The position numbers and the translations under genes were made by a program. From assembly GCF_963678635.1 (NCBI RefSeq), contig NC_087067.1:50958233-51022232 (forward strand): a stretch of DNA of 64,000 bases, written 5' to 3'. Source of the DNA: Symsagittifera roscoffensis (taxonomy: Eukaryota > Xenacoelomorpha > Acoela > Convolutidae). The notes below the pieces were generated by a model. It had not been told where the DNA came from. It did no database searches and saw only the letters and a program-made list of their open reading frames with translations. Positions 50,526 to 60,671 of the stretch are shown piece after piece; the stretch's first letter is position 1, and each line of letters starts with the position of its first letter.

Positions 50526-53122
50526 AATTATTAATTTTTCTCCAACTCCTTTTTCTAGTAATCTCAAATCAAAACATAAACCCTTCCCCTCGTACAGGAC
50601 CACAAGATTTATTAGTAACACATTACGATTGTGAAGAAAATGAACAAAAAACACTACATAAATATGCAATAAATCAAGTATCACAATGTGAAACAGAACC
50701 ACAAGCTATAGAAACCACAGATGTAATAGCAACACTCTATTCAAAAGCCCGAGCAACAACAGTTACAGGTTATAATTTCACAGCAACATTTTCCGAAAAG
50801 AAAGTACATTGTTCACAAGTCTCAAACGGAAACAAAAACCGACTTGACCATGAATCATTCTATCAGAGTAATATAGAACGTCTTTTACATCTCAATCCCG
50901 ACGATTGTAAAAATGAATTACTTAGACTAAACATCACACGAAATAAAAACTCCCAAAGAAAGTTAGTTAATTTTCAAGTTTTTCCAGACTCTGTACATCA
51001 ATCACAACTTGAAAGACACCAAGGACATATAAAACTAGACGAAAAATACCCGTATAACGGCGCACACGGACGATTAACCTATGACCTACACGATAAACAT
51101 TGGATACCACACATTGGTATAAATGACCCATCAAACTGCAAAGCAGACACAAAAAATAAAGGATACCAAGAAATAATGTTTTTCGATTGGAAAATACAAC
51201 TCGAAAAAATACAATTAACACGAGATTTATCAGATAATACAATGATCTATCAAGGAATCCGATTACCTTGTAAAAATGATCAAGGTTATTGCGACCCTAC
51301 AACGAGAACACAAGCAACAATTGTTTGGTTCCCCGAAGATACATGTACAACATTTCAAGTAGCAAAAATACACGCTCGTATGATAAAATTTCACGAAAAA
51401 TATTTTATACAATCAATTCCATATGAACAAGTCCATCCATCACGAAAACTAAGTTCTAATTTTAGAAACATAGACAATATAGAAAATAAATTGACACGTT
51501 TTCAAATATATCAAGAAACAGAACTTGCATGTAAATACAGGAATCCACTTCACAGAACACAATACTCCGAAATATTAGTTGAATACGAAAAAGGATTCGA
51601 CATGACCACTGGAAAAGTAAAAATCGACCCATATGCCACAGGTCATCCTCTAAACGAAGGAACATCCTATATACCAGTTAATTTTGAAAAAAGCAACGGA
51701 CAACCTGGTGGACATCTAAAACCCCATGACACCAGAAGCACACGCTTACAAGAATTATCACTAATGAATACTACATATTTCGGTAATATCCACTATGATA
51801 TTCATTTAGATATGAAACTAGATTATACAATTAGCCGAATTTTTCAAGAAATGTCACTCTCCGAATTAGAAACACTACACCACCTATGCGAATTAGAACG
51901 AACACAAATATTACAATCACTTGCACTAGCAGTATTAAAAATACCCTATGCAGGATACTTATTATCTGGAAATAGATCAAATTTTTTAGACTATGAAGGA
52001 AACATCTTATGGTTTTATACTTGTACTAAAAAAGTATCACCACTATACGTTTTTGAAGATAAACGATGTTATAAAAGAATCCCTATCTTTTATAAGAATA
52101 AAGTACATTTCGTGGATACACTTTCACGAAGAACCTATTTCTGGGATACCGCAGTCCCATGTGGATCAGAAAACAGCCACAATGTAGTACAACTAAACCC
52201 TGATGAAAATAAATATTATCTTCTCACTCCATATCCCACATTAATGCAATCACTCAAAAAATTTTCACCAGAAAGCATTCGCGCTATTGCTCGAAACCCA
52301 AATATAGACTTACAATCAATAGGAATCTATTCAAAATCAGATATTCAACATCACATTAGAACACAACAATTCCAAGAATTATTAACACAAATGGACACTA
52401 TACAAAGACAATCAATAGACCAAAATTTACGCAAACTTGCAGAAACCGCAGGATTTGCCGATATCTACACGCAAGACTATAGCGGATATTTTAAAGACAT
52501 TAAAGATTATATATATCTAAACGGTGAAAAATACCGTCCCCAAGATATATCACCAATTAACATTTTTAGCTTTGTTACACTCAAAAATGAGATCCTCGAT
52601 TTTCTAGGATGGCCCTACTACATCTTAGAAAAATTGACTATTTTATACGCAATGTTTAACTTTATTGGATTTCTTTTCTCACTTTTAAAAGGAATCTACA
52701 ACACATGTGCTATACACACACAAGTAAACAGACAAGCAAGCGTAGCACGCATACTCTTTGCAGGATTTTTTGGAATCTTTTCTACATCTATAAACAAAAT
52801 TCTTTTAGACGCACAAATAAAAGAATATAACACAAAAATAGCAACACGACAAAATACATACGACGAAGAACATAACAATGTAGACATAACGCCAACGGCA
52901 CCACAATTACCACCCCTACCAAATAACCATCCACTATCCCTAGTCCCACGAAATTTTCGAAATTTAGCCATCACACATAATCCAAATTTTCGACTCACCA
53001 CATCACAAAGTCCCATTCAACATATAATGACACACCAGTCACAAGATGATAATACTTATGAACAAATTATTGAACAACCCCATACCACCGCTTTTCAGTC
53101 TCAAAATAATCATTTTTTTTAG
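50513..53122 (+). CDS. Envelope-type glycoprotein of element 2
   Basis: An 869-codon intact frame. It starts with a hydrophobic signal peptide (MYILKLLIFLQLLFLVIS), then a Cys-bearing ectodomain with several N-glycosylation sites (for example Asn-Phe-Thr, Asn-Ile-Thr, Asn-Thr-Thr, Asn-Arg-Ser). Near the C-terminal third, at about residues 690-765, come hydrophobic segments (FLGWPYYILEKLTILYAMF, FIGFLFSLL and ILFAGFFGIF), then a polar tail of about 100 residues. The early Tyr-Asp-Cys with a following Cys and the general layout recall glycoproteins of chuvirus-like viruses and the env genes that some arthropod and nematode retroelements took from RNA viruses. That comparison is from memory and weak. 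The role would be membrane fusion and spread between cells. Confidence 0.72.
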   Translation: MYILKLLIFLQLLFLVISNQNINPSPRTGPQDLLVTHYDCEENEQKTLHKYAINQVSQCETEPQAIETTDVIATLYSKARATTVTGYNFTATFSEKKVHCSQVSNGNKNRLDHESFYQSNIERLLHLNPDDCKNELLRLNITRNKNSQRKLVNFQVFPDSVHQSQLERHQGHIKLDEKYPYNGAHGRLTYDLHDKHWIPHIGINDPSNCKADTKNKGYQEIMFFDWKIQLEKIQLTRDLSDNTMIYQGIRLPCKNDQGYCDPTTRTQATIVWFPEDTCTTFQVAKIHARMIKFHEKYFIQSIPYEQVHPSRKLSSNFRNIDNIENKLTRFQIYQETELACKYRNPLHRTQYSEILVEYEKGFDMTTGKVKIDPYATGHPLNEGTSYIPVNFEKSNGQPGGHLKPHDTRSTRLQELSLMNTTYFGNIHYDIHLDMKLDYTISRIFQEMSLSELETLHHLCELERTQILQSLALAVLKIPYAGYLLSGNRSNFLDYEGNILWFYTCTKKVSPLYVFEDKRCYKRIPIFYKNKVHFVDTLSRRTYFWDTAVPCGSENSHNVVQLNPDENKYYLLTPYPTLMQSLKKFSPESIRAIARNPNIDLQSIGIYSKSDIQHHIRTQQFQELLTQMDTIQRQSIDQNLRKLAETAGFADIYTQDYSGYFKDIKDYIYLNGEKYRPQDISPINIFSFVTLKNEILDFLGWPYYILEKLTILYAMFNFIGFLFSLLKGIYNTCAIHTQVNRQASVARILFAGFFGIFSTSINKILLDAQIKEYNTKIATRQNTYDEEHNNVDITPTAPQLPPLPNNHPLSLVPRNFRNLAITHNPNFRLTTSQSPIQHIMTHQSQDDNTYEQIIEQPHTTAFQSQNNHFF

Positions 53123-53128
53123 CCCACG

Positions 53129-54934
53129 ATGAGCCGCCAACTTGGATCACTACACCGATCAAATTCCCACCCAACCAACCTTACCTCCCCAATCCCAATA
53201 ATACCACTTTTTGCTTTTCCGCCACCCGATTTTCCATCTAGTAATGTAACATCAGGCATGAATTCCGATACTAATTCACACATCTCAGTTTTATATTCCA
53301 TCTCACAACTCAATAACCCGAATATTGAAACCCCCGATGAATTTGCCGACTCAGAACCATCCCCATCCAATAATTTTCATAACTCTTCTAATTTTTCTCA
53401 ACCCCCTTTTCAACCCATATTATCCAATAACCCTGACCCAATCACCCCCACACCCTCTTATGCTTCCCAAGTTACCCCAACCTACTCCTCATACCATTCT
53501 GACCAATCATCTCATTCTCCAGACACCCCCCGAATCTCCCCAGAGCTAGATAATTTTATTACCCTTCAACAACAACCCTACCACCTTAATACCCCAACCA
53601 TAAACCAAATCTCCTCCACAATAAATTCATCCAACCCCCCTACCCCTACACCCTCTTCAAATTATACTGAATCATTAGCACCATCATCCACATCAACTGA
53701 ATCTTCACTCAACACTAATAGAGCTTACCGCACTTTTAAAAGAAAGTTCCCCAACCATCCTTTCCCAGCAAAACCAGGAACAGCCCGTGAATACATCAAC
53801 CACCCCAAGCATACTAACACAAAAGAATTTTTAGCCATCACCTTACCCTCATTCCCACAATACACCTTAAACACCCCCCACGACACTAACGAAACACGCA
53901 ACTTCGTAGATGAATACGTTTTAATGCCCACTCTCTCTTGGACCTCATATTATCATTTTACTAACCCTCTTTGCTTACCATTATGTAACACTCACATCGA
54001 TATAGAGCGAAATACGGACATGCTATATCGACTCACTACACCACTAACCGCTAGACAATTTACTTACGTTGGATATAAAAAATCACTAAAAACACACACT
54101 GCACCTAGAGCTAACGAATATACACTCGAATACTATGATCACAACATCATCAGAGCTAACCAAGATCAATTCTTAGACGACGATCGCTTCGCTAATCCAC
54201 AAATTACCGAGAAATTTTTCATCAAGACACCATATATATTTACACTAAACATCTTCGACCGAAAGTTTGATCACATTATTTCAGAAGCACTAACAGACAC
54301 ACAAGCATACGAAAGTTTTAAAGAACGCTTCCAAATATTTTCACTAACCTTTCATTTCCTTGTACCACACGAAAGAGATTTACACTGCTCACACGATATT
54401 ATGTTGCGCACTAAACAAACCCACACATATAGTTATTATCGCTTCATCCAAAATCACTTTGACCTACACACACCCTCTAGACAACCACACCATCGTTTTC
54501 AATTCATTAATTCCAAATACACTTCACCATTTTTCCTAAATTTCACATATTGTATTAAAGACACTAACCTCCATGGTATTCTTCGTAATTATGACCCCAT
54601 AACCCAAATGTACATCTTCTGTCCCATCACCAAGACCTTCAACGCCGAAGAATCCCGACCCTTCCTTATCCCGCACGAGTTTGTACAACCTATAGAAATC
54701 CCAATTTTAGAATTCATCCACAACACTAAATTCAATCACAAATTATATAATCTAATCCAAAACACACCTTATGAGTTTGCAGTTGGCACTGAAGAACTAA
54801 CCACTATTAAGGCACTTCAATTGCTTTGGCCACTGCTTCAGACTAAAAATATCATCCGCATCTTAGCTAAACTACTAACAACTTCAGAACTAATTCACGA
54901 CATCTTCCCCCACGGTTTTTTCCCCGACGACTAA
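53129..54934 (+). CDS. Unrecognised 601-residue protein after env
   Basis: The ATG lies six bases after the envelope stop. Residues 1-200 are Pro/Ser/Thr/Asn-rich and probably disordered. Residues about 205-600 look folded, with many aromatic residues (Tyr, Phe, His) and few Cys. I know no family. It is intact with no lesions, so it was probably under selection until recently. Close spacing to env suggests shared mRNA with reinitiation, or a separate spliced RNA. Bases change here to a more C-rich strand than in env. Confidence 0.65.
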   Translation: MSRQLGSLHRSNSHPTNLTSPIPIIPLFAFPPPDFPSSNVTSGMNSDTNSHISVLYSISQLNNPNIETPDEFADSEPSPSNNFHNSSNFSQPPFQPILSNNPDPITPTPSYASQVTPTYSSYHSDQSSHSPDTPRISPELDNFITLQQQPYHLNTPTINQISSTINSSNPPTPTPSSNYTESLAPSSTSTESSLNTNRAYRTFKRKFPNHPFPAKPGTAREYINHPKHTNTKEFLAITLPSFPQYTLNTPHDTNETRNFVDEYVLMPTLSWTSYYHFTNPLCLPLCNTHIDIERNTDMLYRLTTPLTARQFTYVGYKKSLKTHTAPRANEYTLEYYDHNIIRANQDQFLDDDRFANPQITEKFFIKTPYIFTLNIFDRKFDHIISEALTDTQAYESFKERFQIFSLTFHFLVPHERDLHCSHDIMLRTKQTHTYSYYRFIQNHFDLHTPSRQPHHRFQFINSKYTSPFFLNFTYCIKDTNLHGILRNYDPITQMYIFCPITKTFNAEESRPFLIPHEFVQPIEIPILEFIHNTKFNHKLYNLIQNTPYEFAVGTEELTTIKALQLLWPLLQTKNIIRILAKLLTTSELIHDIFPHGFFPDD

Positions 54935-54937
54935 CAG

Positions 54938-55016
54938 GTAAGTATGAATTAAATGAATATAACTAACTAATTGAAATATTAAAAAACTCACCATACTTTA
55001 TCCATGTTTTCCTTAG
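54938..55016 (+). other. Likely 79-nt intron directly after the last stop codon of element 2
   Basis: CAG/GTAAGT begins three bases after the TAA (54,932-54,934) of the 601-residue gene, and a TTTTCCTTAG acceptor ends at 55,016. Both ends match splice consensus very well. Splicing would remove only untranslated sequence. Confidence 0.55.
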
Positions 55017-56543
55017 ATTTTTAGCCTTCATCCGACGATCACCTACAAAAACCACAAAAAACAAATAAAGATCACAAATTTCATCAAACAGACTTCAACA
55101 ATTCTATTAATCTCTTACACTTATAAATTTATAAATTTAATACCAATGCAGTAAATTCATTTCTAAAATTTTCCCCACAAGCAGTAAATTTAATTATGAT
55201 GAAAATTTGTAACTTAAAATTCCCCCATAACTAGCAGTAAATTTCCAAATTCTATGCAGTAAATTAATAAAATGCAATTGCAGTACTAACCTTTTGATAT
55301 TCTCATTCAATCGCACAGAAATTCTATCCACACTCGCACAGCTCGCCCACGAAGAATTGTTTAAAATAATGAATTTCAGTTTCAAGTTTTCACACTCAAC
55401 AACTCTAACATATAATAACATGTTTCAAACTTTCCTTTAACCCGGTTGGAAAGGAATCATATACTAAACAAAACTAACCAACGCAGCTTACTAAATACCA
55501 CAAATCATAGAATAACAGCATGACTAAGAAAAGGAAACCAACGGTACCCAAACCGGATTAACCCAGTTTAAAACTGGATAATTTATTCTTTTGAAGACTA
55601 TTATAAAGTCTAAGAAAGAAATAATAAAACACAAAAAAGTCGAAAGACAAACCCATACCACAAACAATTTGATTTTTGGAAAAAGGACATAACCAACAAG
55701 ACATAAGAAAAACCACAACAAACCCAACATAAAACGTTGTCACATAACAGGACCCCTCACAAAAAACCGCATGAAATCATACTCCCATTCCTGGCCTAAC
55801 CCACCAGGAAGGACGTCCTGAGCATGCTCTATAGCCGGCCTAACCCACCGCGCTACATCCACGCTTTGTGACCACACCACTATTTTTAATAAGAGCTACT
55901 CAAGTGTGAGTAACTCTTCAAAATAACCGAACTAAAACAAAAAGCTTTTGTGAAAACAACTAACTAAAATCATTATTAAAAAATATTAAACTAATAAAAG
56001 TTTTATAAAATGTAAAATCACATGATGCAATACATAGATCAGAATACAACACCAAGGACGAACATCAAAAGACAAAACGACCCCACCACACTCGAGAGAG
56101 AATGACCAACTACAATCAATATGCCGCTCACAATCACAACTCAAAGGATTTAGAGTACGACTTGACTTCGCAGAAAAGGACTTCATTGAACTAGACCAAT
56201 GACCACCTCGATGTTCAAGTATACGTACAGATCCGAGTAACCAGGCATCCCCTCCACGCACAATCTCCACGCCATTCCCAAACTAGACCAGACACAAAAG
56301 AAGTTCTCCACGCAGAACAGAAAAACCTGACATAGCCAACCATTCTGAAATCAGATTTGAGTTTGTTGCGAAGACTAAGTCGTTGTCACTAGAAGACACA
56401 ACGTCTTATGTCTCTAACTCCAGCTTCCTGGAACTTCTTTAACAAAAAGGAAACAGAAGAAATAAGATGTTCGCCAAACACCAACTTCCATCATCCATCC
56501 TTCGAATTGCAGAAGAACTATTCTAAAAAACTCTGTAAAACCC

Positions 56544-56550
56544 GGATGGG
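56544..56550 (+). promoter_or_regulatory. Polypurine tract of element 2
   Basis: GGATGGG abuts the 3' LTR start TGGAACC. It is short but correctly placed for priming plus-strand DNA synthesis. Confidence 0.6.
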
Positions 56551-56960
56551 TGGAACCTGATCTAAACTACATTTTATGATTGGATAATTTAGATATTTTA
56601 CCAATGTAAAGTATTTAATATTAACCAATCATGATCCATCTAACTAACAACCCACTTATTTGTAAGTGCTGAAGTTACTTGTAATTTCAGCACCAGAGAG
56701 ATTTGAATTTAACTTAGAAATTAGTTGGACTCTCCCGAGCACTTCAGCAGCCGCAATAAACCAGTATACCCTAGATCTATTGAGCCTAGCAGAGACTAGT
56801 TAAACAACCTGAGACTAGATAGTATAAGAGTAAGATTAGGATCGGTATTAGACTAAGAAGTTGCACGAATCTATCCGGCCGAAAATAAGATAGCGTGACG
56901 AGCAGACGGTGTACCCTATCCGAAATTACTCTATGAGTTAACCAAGACGGTCCTAACTCA
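56551..56960 (+). repeat. 3' LTR of element 2
   Basis: 410 bp, same ends and, by eye, the same sequence as 40,164-40,573. It is followed directly by the ACTG target duplication at 56,961-56,964. Confidence 0.96.
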
Positions 56961-56964
56961 ACTG

Positions 56965-58800
56965 ATAAAATTTTTCCGTAATAGTTAGTTAAGAGGAAAA
57001 GGACCAACTTAGGATCTGTTCAATTCTACGCGGAGAATGTTGTTTTTCCTTTTGACTCTGAGTACGACCTACCTGCTCGTATTTTTGCATTTTTTTGGAC
57101 TGGGCAATGCTGTCTCGCCAACAAGCAACGAGCTGCCTGCATTGCGAAGGTCACAATGCTGTTTTTTTATTAATAAATTTTTGATCGTGTTTGCGTTTGC
57201 CTCTGTGTCTAAATATATAATAAACTTTGTTAACTATACTTAATTTTCTTAGGGCTATATAAAAGATACTTGGGGCGGATTTTTTGTTGGATTAATTTGC
57301 AAGCATGAATTTTTCTTCTAATTTAATCAGTTTTTATTATCGCTCTATATTTACACGAGTGTAGCGTAGTGTGATAGTTCGATGCAACTTTTTTCCAACC
57401 TAAGTTGCAAAATTTTGATGGCATTTTTCAATCAGAAGACTTCATTAGCATTTTAATAACATGGGATTTGACAGTTGATTAATAATAAATTAACTATTTT
57501 TTTAAACAACAGTATAATAATTAAAATCCCATTTCAGAAATTTTCCTTGAAATGCATCATATATACGTAATTTGCTTTAATACTCTCTAAATTTTTACGT
57601 GCAAAGTTAGTATGGTTACTATGAGTTTGTTACATTTAAAGATTATACTTCTAAAACTCGATTTTTTGCGCATTTTAAACACTGAATCTTTGCCGCTTTC
57701 TCGCTCAATTTTGCGAAGTTGCAGCTTCGTCTGCGTTTAAATTTACGAAATCTGACTCTCTATATAATCCTTTTTTTGGCTTAAATTGTTTTATCTTATG
57801 TAATAACGAGTTTTATACCTCATTTTATGTCTTTTTGAAATGGAAAAACAAAGTTTCATGTGTTTAAGGAGAGATAGGGTGTAAAAACGGGCTAGGGAAT
57901 TTGAAACTTGAAACTCAAATTTCTATTGTTTTTTTTTTGGTTTTCGGTTGTCTACTCAAGTAGTGTCTAGATTACTTAACGAAATGCTTATTTAGCGCTG
58001 TTAATTGTGTTTTACGACTTCATTTCCCTGAATTAAACACCAGTCGAGACAAAAGTTGCAGATTTTTTCACATATTTTTTTTATTTTTTGAACTCTAAAT
58101 GCTAAGCTTGCTTTGTATCGCATCTGCTGTGAAGCTCCGCTTCACCTTTTTGTAACCTGCGATTAGCGTTAAAATCTTAGTTCAGAGAACTCATTAGTTT
58201 TTTTCATTAGCTTATCAAGTACCGGCTACTGCTTTTGTCCGTTTAGCATAGAGGTAACGAACATGCTTTTGTACGGCAAAGATCTTGGTTTCGATTCCGG
58301 CCAGCTATCAGGAACTTTTGACTTGAATATCGGCAATTTTTAATTTAAATGAAAAAACTCTAGATGTAGTCCTGTATTGGTTTCGTTTAAAATTGATTTT
58401 TAAGAAGCTTGGCCCAATTTTGTTGTGAATTTTCATCTACGATTTTTAAAATATATATTTTCTCCTCATTTTCTTTTGGACTCCAGAAATCATTGAATGG
58501 AGCCTTAGATATTAATGTTTGAAATTATGAGAAAGAAATAAAATTTTTCCGTTTTTCAACGAATGTTTTTCTTCGCCTGTGTTTAAGTGTCGATGAACGT
58601 AGTTCAGACTCTTATATAGGTCGCGATGATTTTCTTTCGTTTTTTTTTTCAGTAAAAGTCATTAAAATTTTCAAGCAAAGTCAGTTTTTTTTCTGTTCAA
58701 TTGCGTTCATTGACTCTTTTCCAATTGTCTGCTGTCAATGTTTTGAGGCTCAAAGTATAGGGAATAGATTGCAATAGAGTGGTCTCGAAAACCTGAAATT
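56965..58800. repeat. AT-rich intron with degenerate hairpin-bearing repeats
   Basis: A short palindromic motif followed by a pyrimidine-rich box recurs: GCGAAGTTGCAGCTTCG near 57,714, GTGAAGCTCCGCTTCAC near 58,130, and weaker relatives near 57,190 and 58,575. Another clear copy, GCGAAGCCCAGCTTCGC, is at about 23,735 upstream of exon 1. Each is followed by TTTGTGTAAAT-like sequence. They look like ends of a dispersed small repeat, not genes. Confidence 0.4.
58239..58305 (+). other. tRNA-like Pol III box pair (possible SINE head)
   Basis: TTTAGCATAGAGGTAACGA resembles an A box and GGTTTCGATTCC a B box, about 40 bases apart. The arms do not pair as a tRNA, so this is at most a tRNA-derived SINE or a decayed tRNA pseudogene. 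A similar A-box-like stretch (GTGGCTAAATGGTTCGTGC) is at about 23,573. Confidence 0.35.
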
Positions 58801-59025
58801 TGTTGAAAAATAGGAAATATGTTGAGGTTTTTCAAATAGTCATTTTCATTTTTTTTTCATATATTATTTCACTTAGCTTTTCATATCGCAAGTGGTGCGA
58901 AGCTAAATTGTCGCATCTTTATCAGAGAATTGTTGCTTTAGCCTGGAACCAGTTAACTCTTGATAAATCCACTTCGCCTCGGCTGGACCTTTCACCTTCG
59001 TTTCCTTATTCACTTTGAGTTTTAG

Positions 59026-59131
59026 GTGAAAGTGTTGGTGATTGGTGCTGGAATAGCTGGACTTGCAGCCGCCAGTCAGTTGTACAACTTCGGAGTCCGA
59101 GTGCAAGTCCTGGAAGCATCGGACAAAATAG
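59026..59131 (+). CDS. KDM1B: Demethylase coding exon 9 (FAD-binding start)
   Basis: Acceptor GAGTTTTAG, donor GGTAGA. It joins exon 8 in phase 0. It encodes the dinucleotide-binding beta-alpha-beta of the amine-oxidase domain: Val-Leu-Val-Ile-Gly-Ala-Gly-Ile-Ala-Gly-Leu-Ala-Ala, then a strand ending Val-Leu-Glu-Ala. The Gly-X-Gly-X-X-Gly contacts FAD. It ends in phase 1 within the Gly-Gly-Arg motif that exon 10 completes. Confidence 0.93.
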
Positions 59132-59251
59132 GTAGAAATGATTTCCTTCTATTCGATACTAATATCTGACGGATATAATTTAGCAAAAAATTCAGAAAAA
59201 ACGGAGCGATATAATTTATTGTTTTTTGGAAAGTTCTAGCTTTGTTTTCAG

Positions 59252-59634
59252 GTGGCAGAATATGCGACCATGTGTTTTCAAGTTCCCACAATCCAAAAAA
59301 GGTGCTATGGAAAACTGCAGACGATGTGTCGTCTCCTCGAGAGCGGGATCAGAGCGAAGCGTCGTCTGGATTCTCCTCAGGAACTGACTCAGATATTGAC
59401 CAACTATCAAGTGTGACTGCCGCTTTATTTGATTCACAACTCATTCCCTCCGCCGATGTTATGCGACAAGAGGACGAGAGTTCGAACAATGATACTGCCA
59501 CTGATGATGAGAAGTACCTCCTGGAGGAATCGGAGGTGACGAAGTCTAAAGACAACAGTGCGATCACTGTTGGCATAGGAGCCTGTTTTGTGCATGGTCC
59601 AATGAACAATCCAGTGTCCTTAATGTGTCATCAG
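59252..59634 (+). CDS. KDM1B: Demethylase coding exon 10 (amine oxidase with a large acidic insertion)
   Basis: Acceptor TTTGTTTTCAG, donor GTATGT. It completes Gly-Gly-Arg-Ile and ends with Val-Gly-Ile-Gly-Ala...Asn-Asn-Pro-Val-Ser-Leu-Met-Cys-His-Gln, both conserved in LSD2. Between them, where vertebrate LSD2 has only about ten residues, lie about 90 residues rich in Ser, Asp, Glu and Thr. They keep the frame and are probably disordered. The exon ends in phase 0. Confidence 0.9.
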
Positions 59635-59936
59635 GTATGTGCAGAAACAATGGTAGACACTTCATGTTTAAACTAGTCCATTGAATAGACCACACTTTCA
59701 TATCGAATTGTTTTTATGTGAAGTAATTAAGTTGTTAAGACTGAAACGAAGTTGTTTTCATGATTAATCATCTGAAGAAACGACAAATAAGTTTTATGAT
59801 CCGAAGACTTGGTATGTCGATAGAGAGTCTGGAGAAATTATATTCTACTATTTTCACAAGTTGCTATGTCTATTTGATGAGACAAAAACTGTTTCAGGAA
59901 ATTGGGTCAACTATGTTTCATTTTTTAAATATTTAG

Positions 59937-60174
59937 CTGAACTTGAAGCTGAAGCGTCTTCGAGCCCACTGCAACCTGTACACAGAGAGAGGAGAACTGA
60001 TTCCGCACTCAATGGACAGGAAAGTAGAGATGCACTTCAACAGTATGCTGGAGGGAGTGTCCAAGTGGAATAACAGCCACACTGCCGGTTTGGAGTACGA
60101 CGCCTCTTCCTATCTGTTCGGAAAGGGAAAGGAAGCGGTTCCTGTTTGGTTCCAACAACTCAACCCAACTCAAA
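59937..60174 (+). CDS. KDM1B: Demethylase coding exon 11 (amine oxidase)
   Basis: Acceptor TATTTAG, donor GTAAGA, phase 0 in and phase 1 out. It encodes Leu-Tyr-Thr-Glu-Arg-Gly-Glu, then Met-Asp-Arg-Lys-Val-Glu-Met-His-Phe-Asn-Ser-Met-Leu-Glu, which follows the LSD2 order after the FAD-binding region. The last 30 residues are less conserved. Confidence 0.87.
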
Positions 60175-60671
60175 GTAAGACTTCTGTGGTAAATGGCCGA
60201 ATTTTCAGTTGTCTTCTTCAAGTTAAGTTTCGGTAAAGTTAGGACGTCAAATTTAGTTTAAAATTGTCAACCACTTCGTTTTGATATAGTTTTCTTGACC
60301 ATAATCTTGCACATATGTTAATTGAAAATGTTGTGATAGCAAATCTTTTGATAATATTTTTACTTAAGACATTCTGATAAAATAAATAGTTTTATAAGTT
60401 CATTAGTTGTTGTCTCTTGTTGTGTCTAAGTGCGTAAAAGTTTGGATACAGCTGGCAAAAGAGAGTTTTTCCATTGACTGACGTGTACATTCGTTCAAAG
60501 AAACAAAGCTGATAACAAATTTGCGAAAACCAAATTTTATACTGATAATATGCAAACCTCATGTTAACAAACTAGCTGAAGCCATGATAAATTTTATCAC
60601 ATTCAGAAACTATCATGCTGGGAATTTACCCAAATTTTGTTCGTCAAAGCAAAAATATCAAGCTGCTTCAG

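Larger units (their letters stand above)
54935..56550 (+). other. 3' untranslated region of element 2
   Basis: 1.6 kb, A/T-rich, with AGTAAATTT-type repeats near 55,150-55,270 (GCAGTAAATTTA and variants). No convincing gene. It ends in the purine-rich GGATGGG just before the 3' LTR. Confidence 0.6.
40164..56960 (+). mobile_element. Element 2: 16.8-kb LTR retrotransposon with envelope-type gene, RT deleted
   Basis: The ends are exact: 410-bp LTRs (TG...CA) at both sides that look identical by eye, ACTG target duplications, a PBS two bases after the 5' LTR and a purine tract before the 3' LTR. Inside are a leader, a basic small ORF, a Gag-protease frame, an integrase fragment, three further downstream frames, an envelope-type glycoprotein and a 3' region with a likely intron. 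Pol jumps from the very start of RT into the middle of the integrase, so RT, RNase H and the first catalytic Asp of integrase are missing. The coding strand is A-rich and G-poor, opposite in character to element 1. The domain order and integrase type suggest Ty3-like affinity. Confidence 0.95.
40148..59025 (+). other. Intron 8 of the demethylase gene, enlarged by element 2
   Basis: An 18.9-kb intron, GTAAGT to GAGTTTTAG. Without element 2 and one target-site copy it would be about 2.1 kb. The part right of the element (56,965-59,025) is AT-rich host sequence with degenerate repeats and no exon. Confidence 0.85.

Noticed and set aside
58239-58320. tRNA gene
   Set aside because: A- and B-box-like sequences are present, but acceptor and anticodon arms do not pair.
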